The notes below the pieces were generated by a model. It made no database searches and had not been told where the DNA came from. It saw only the letters and a list, made by a program, of their open reading frames with translations. DNA of 50,264 bases from Paramecium octaurelia (taxonomy: Eukaryota; Ciliophora; Oligohymenophorea; Peniculida; Parameciidae): positions 40,793 through 91,056 of the forward strand of contig CAJJDP010000058.1 in assembly GCA_905182995.1 (NCBI GenBank), in the 5' to 3' direction. Position 1 is the stretch's first letter. Each line of letters starts with the position of its first letter. Made by a program: the position numbers and the translations under genes. Below are positions 49,222 through 50,264 of the stretch, piece after piece.

Positions 49222-50264
49222 TCCAATTTCTCAAGTTGCTAGTACTTTAATTATTGAATTTAAAATATTTTTTCGGTATCCTTTTTACCAATTCCTTTTG
49301 CCTAATAAACTTCCAAACTACATTCCTATAATCAAAAGAGCAATAAAATTTTGTTTTCAACTTAATTAAATATCTCCTCAAAAATCTCTGTATATTACTC
49401 TTCTAAAATAGCGAGGCCAATCGATTTTATCTCTCAATTTTTGCAGATTAAACTAGAAATTGTATAGAAACATTTAATATCTTCTCAATATATAGTGGTT
49501 CCGCTAATTGCCTTAGAAAAGTAAATCATAGTTTCGAATTGAAAATTTATATTCATTAATTCATAACTAAAATATTGAAAAGTAATCATATTCCTATAAT
49601 TTAATTTAAAATTTCCTTAAAACAATAACTTTGAGAGTTCACCTTAACTCATAGATTGCCATTTTTTTTGGTTACAAATAATTATAGATGCGAAAGTTTA
49701 TATTAGTTTGAGCACTTGGTTATGAAATGAAATCATTTTTAAGGCATTCTTTATAAGATCATTTTTAGGTTAATTTTATATAAATTAAATTTTTAATAAT
49801 TCATCATAAATCTTGTCGATTCTTAAGAAAGGATAGGGTTCTTTTCGACAATTGTATTGTAGCTTGGCAAAGACTATAGAAATAAAAAGATAGAGCATTT
49901 TGGTAGATCTTATCTTAATAAGATAATGATTATGATGACACAAATTATCTGATGTAAATCTTAAAAGTTAAATAGTCTTGGTATAGTAAAGGATCATGTC
50001 TCTCAATATGTTCAAAAGACAACTAACAGTCGCATTTTTAGATACTCTCCAACTATATCTATACTATAAAGGTATCAAATTGGGAAGATGATTCGCTTTG
50101 TGCAAGAATGCAAAAAATTCTTGAGAATTAGATTGACTTTTATTGCTCCCTCAAAATTTTCAACATTTTAAATAAAATTTCATTAACTATTCTTAAATTG
50201 TATTAGTAAGAAATCAATTTATATCCCTATGCTAAAATTGCGGGTATCAAAAAACTGGAACAAA
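49222..50264. other. AT-rich region to the window end
   Basis: Mostly non-coding in appearance. A plus-strand frame is open from 49953 to the last base (104 codons), containing KTTNSRIFRYSP and MIRFVQECKKFLRIRLTFIA. With a single stop codon such a length is not significant alone. It could be the start of a gene that continues beyond the window. Confidence 0.3.

Noticed and set aside
1..50264. Bacterial defence, CRISPR or phage systems
   Set aside because: The genetic code, tiny introns and domain content are ciliate; no repeat-spacer arrays or bacterial gene clusters are present.

Overview
The window is a very AT-rich ciliate somatic (macronuclear) sequence, almost certainly from Paramecium. 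Three things show this. Long reading frames appear only when TAA and TAG are read as glutamine and TGA as the sole stop. Introns are tiny (21-33 nt, GTA...TAG) and restore frame exactly. Two DNA insertions between repeated contig ends look like Paramecium internal eliminated sequences (IESs). No bacterial signals (RBS, operons, CRISPR) occur.

Layout. At 294-2961 (+) is a decayed multi-exon TPR gene with a B-box-like Cys/His N-terminus. At 2962-5559 are weak coding remnants. At 5560-8265 (-) is an intact 901-aa VIT + VWA protein. At 8266-11325 is non-coding DNA with fragments of MORN-type and unknown genes. At 11326-12524 (+) is an intact four-exon, 375-aa gene with a Cys/His finger, a coiled coil and a SPRY-like C-terminus. 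At 12580-16601 (-) is a WD40-type pseudogene. A GC-rich island of unknown nature lies near 17150-17390. At 17656-20043 (+) is an intact 795-aa pentapeptide + 11xWD40 protein, followed by a MORN remnant. At 20881-26616 are decayed coding traces. At 26617-28339 (-) is an intact zinc-finger/TPR gene. At 28340-32808 is mostly non-coding DNA with one possible small secreted protein. At 32809-36603 (+) is an intact 1264-aa signal-peptide and membrane-anchored protein of no recognised family. At 36740-39200 (+) is a decayed Cys-rich surface-antigen-like gene. At 39261-42467 (+) is an intact zinc-finger/TPR gene with about 20 repeats, one exon per repeat. At 45275-47648 (-) is a MORN-type pseudogene, followed by sequence that I mostly cannot assign.

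Assembly. Each of the three single-N positions (13600, 30363, 47863) is flanked by a direct repeat of about 1.36-1.40 kb. The sequence just left of the N is repeated immediately right of it. This is what is expected of two overlapping contigs placed side by side without merging, so the duplications are probably not biological. In two of the three, the copies differ by one TA-bounded insertion (47 bp and 36 bp), which I interpret as IESs retained in one contig and excised in the other.

Themes. A short Cys/His-rich N-terminal module recurs in front of different C-terminal arrays (TPR, MORN-type, SPRY-like). Intact genes sit beside decayed relatives. The genes are repeat-protein scaffolds and surface proteins, and nothing indicates that they form one pathway.
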